NCBI GenBank assembly: GCA_947568835.1
Contig: OX387606.1
Location: forward strand, 23,367,225 to 23,431,224
DNA from: Protonemura montana
Taxonomy: Eukaryota; Arthropoda; Insecta; Plecoptera; Nemouridae
DNA: 64,000 bases
Direction: 5' to 3'
The translations under genes were made by a program, and so were the position numbers. Within the stretch, counting starts at the first letter, position 1, and the number at the start of each line of letters is the position of its first letter. Below are positions 63,391 to 64,000 of this stretch, piece by piece. Below the pieces are notes generated by a model. It had not been told where the DNA came from. It ran no database searches and worked only from the letters and a program-made list of their open reading frames with translations.

Positions 63391-63955
63391 AGGAGCAACC
63401 ACTATTTTCGTCAGGTGGTATTTCCAGCGAAGACAATCGACATTGGCGCTGTAACTCTTGACTAAACCTGTCAACTCAATAGCCCTTTTTTTACTTCTAA
63501 CGCAGATGACCGTTCGACTTTTCCCTCGCCGTCTAGTACCATTTAGTCCCGATTGATTTGCTGCGTCGTGCGCTGCCGGTAAATTTGCAGCCTTAACACA
63601 TTGCCGTCGTCGCCCGTGAAAGGGTTCGGGATTGCAAGGCGAGTTTCATTCGTGTGCAGTTCAAATTAAATTGGCACATCCGGATCCGGCTTCCGGTCCC
63701 CGTCGACGCCAGGCGCGGCGACATAAAAATACAGAAAAGCAGATACAGCGTGGACGCCTCTGTCCGGGCAGGAACTGAATCCAGTTGCCCGATAAAAGCT
63801 GCTACAAAAGCAAAAAATCATGATCCTCGCGTGTCTTTCATTCCAAACGGGCCATTGTTCAAACTGCGCTCAATTATACAAATGAAATGTACGTTGTAGA
63901 TTGCTGTAATTGCAAATCATCGAAAGAGTGCGCCGTCGGTCAGTAGCGCTGGCTT

Positions 63956-64000
63956 TATACGTTTAGCGAGAGTCCCAGCGCTCATTTTTAACCTTCTCCC
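63956..64000 (+). repeat. Partial 53-bp-type unit at the window edge
   Basis: ACGTTTAGCGAGAGTCCCAG and CGCTCATTTTTAACCTTCTC follow the 53-bp unit with substitutions. It probably continues beyond the window. Confidence 0.45.

Larger units (their letters stand above)
62985..63480. mobile_element. Foldback-type repeat interrupted by a retroposon
   Basis: The left part (62990-63165) shares CTGCTGAGCGGACGACCTGG, GGTGCCGGTAGCTGAAGTCA and AATATCGATAAATATTTGTC with 42233-42410. The right part (63404-63480) is an inverted counterpart (TCAGGTGGTATTTCC, then GCGCTGTAACTCTTGACTAA and ACCTGTCAACTCAATAGC). The two are separated by the hairpin retroposon at 63210-63390. Confidence 0.6.
49471..64000. other. 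Region upstream of the gene without a convincing gene
   Basis: About 14.5 kb with no recognisable domain-bearing exon. It holds the weak coding candidate at 52715-52901, two even weaker minus-strand segments (54368-54514 and near 57750-57865), G/C runs, short tandem words and the foldback and retroposon cluster at 62985-63480. It may include distal promoter, untranslated exons or regulatory DNA of the lachesin/DIP gene, but no site can be assigned. Confidence 0.5.

Overview
This is a eukaryotic, almost certainly arthropod, genomic window. It has one large intron-rich gene, many short dispersed repeats, microsatellites, long G/C homopolymer runs and a 200-base assembly gap. No operons, bacterial signals or CRISPR are visible. 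The species cannot be named from the sequence; arthropod is inferred from the gene, which belongs to the lachesin/DIP (Dpr-interacting protein) family.

The minus strand carries an essentially complete gene for a three-immunoglobulin-domain neuronal cell-surface protein. I reconstruct eight coding exons: 49056-48993 (signal peptide), 26727-26582, 16830-16623 (together Ig1), 11728-11558, 9538-9410 (together Ig2), 7943-7805, 6079-5931 (together Ig3) and 1287-1121 (hydrophobic C-terminal tail and stop). All junctions are GT-AG, every phase joins, and the total is 1173 nt, or 390 residues plus stop. All three Ig domains keep their cysteine pair and core tryptophan. The coding exons cover about 48 kb, mostly introns; intron 1 alone is 22 kb.

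The introns and flanks hold several repeat families. (1) A 53-bp satellite unit occurs as a 19-copy array (6375-7373), an inverted 8-copy array (18036-18456) and single units in the arms of small foldback elements (3966-4322, 42233-42410, 62985-63480). (2) A foldback element at 15051-16091 has one arm extended by a 47-bp tandem array. (3) 5S rRNA-derived SINE-like elements occur at 10990-11470, 16933-17440 and 43185-44266, the last with its 5S-like portion amplified as a 91-bp tandem array. (4) A short retroposon with a tRNA-like hairpin carries 11-bp (2263-2533) and 13-bp (63210-63390) target duplications. (5) A 551-bp non-autonomous hAT-type element is flanked by a perfect 8-bp duplication (34061-34611). 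(6) A repeat shared between about 1.4-1.8 kb and 42.5-42.7 kb contains a hammerhead-ribozyme-like core.

Upstream of the gene (49.1-64 kb) no second gene is convincing. A few minus-strand open segments look weakly coding, the best at 52715-52901. The points most worth a second look are the link between satellites and foldback arms, the amplified 5S-like unit, the hairpin retroposon and the ribozyme-like motif.
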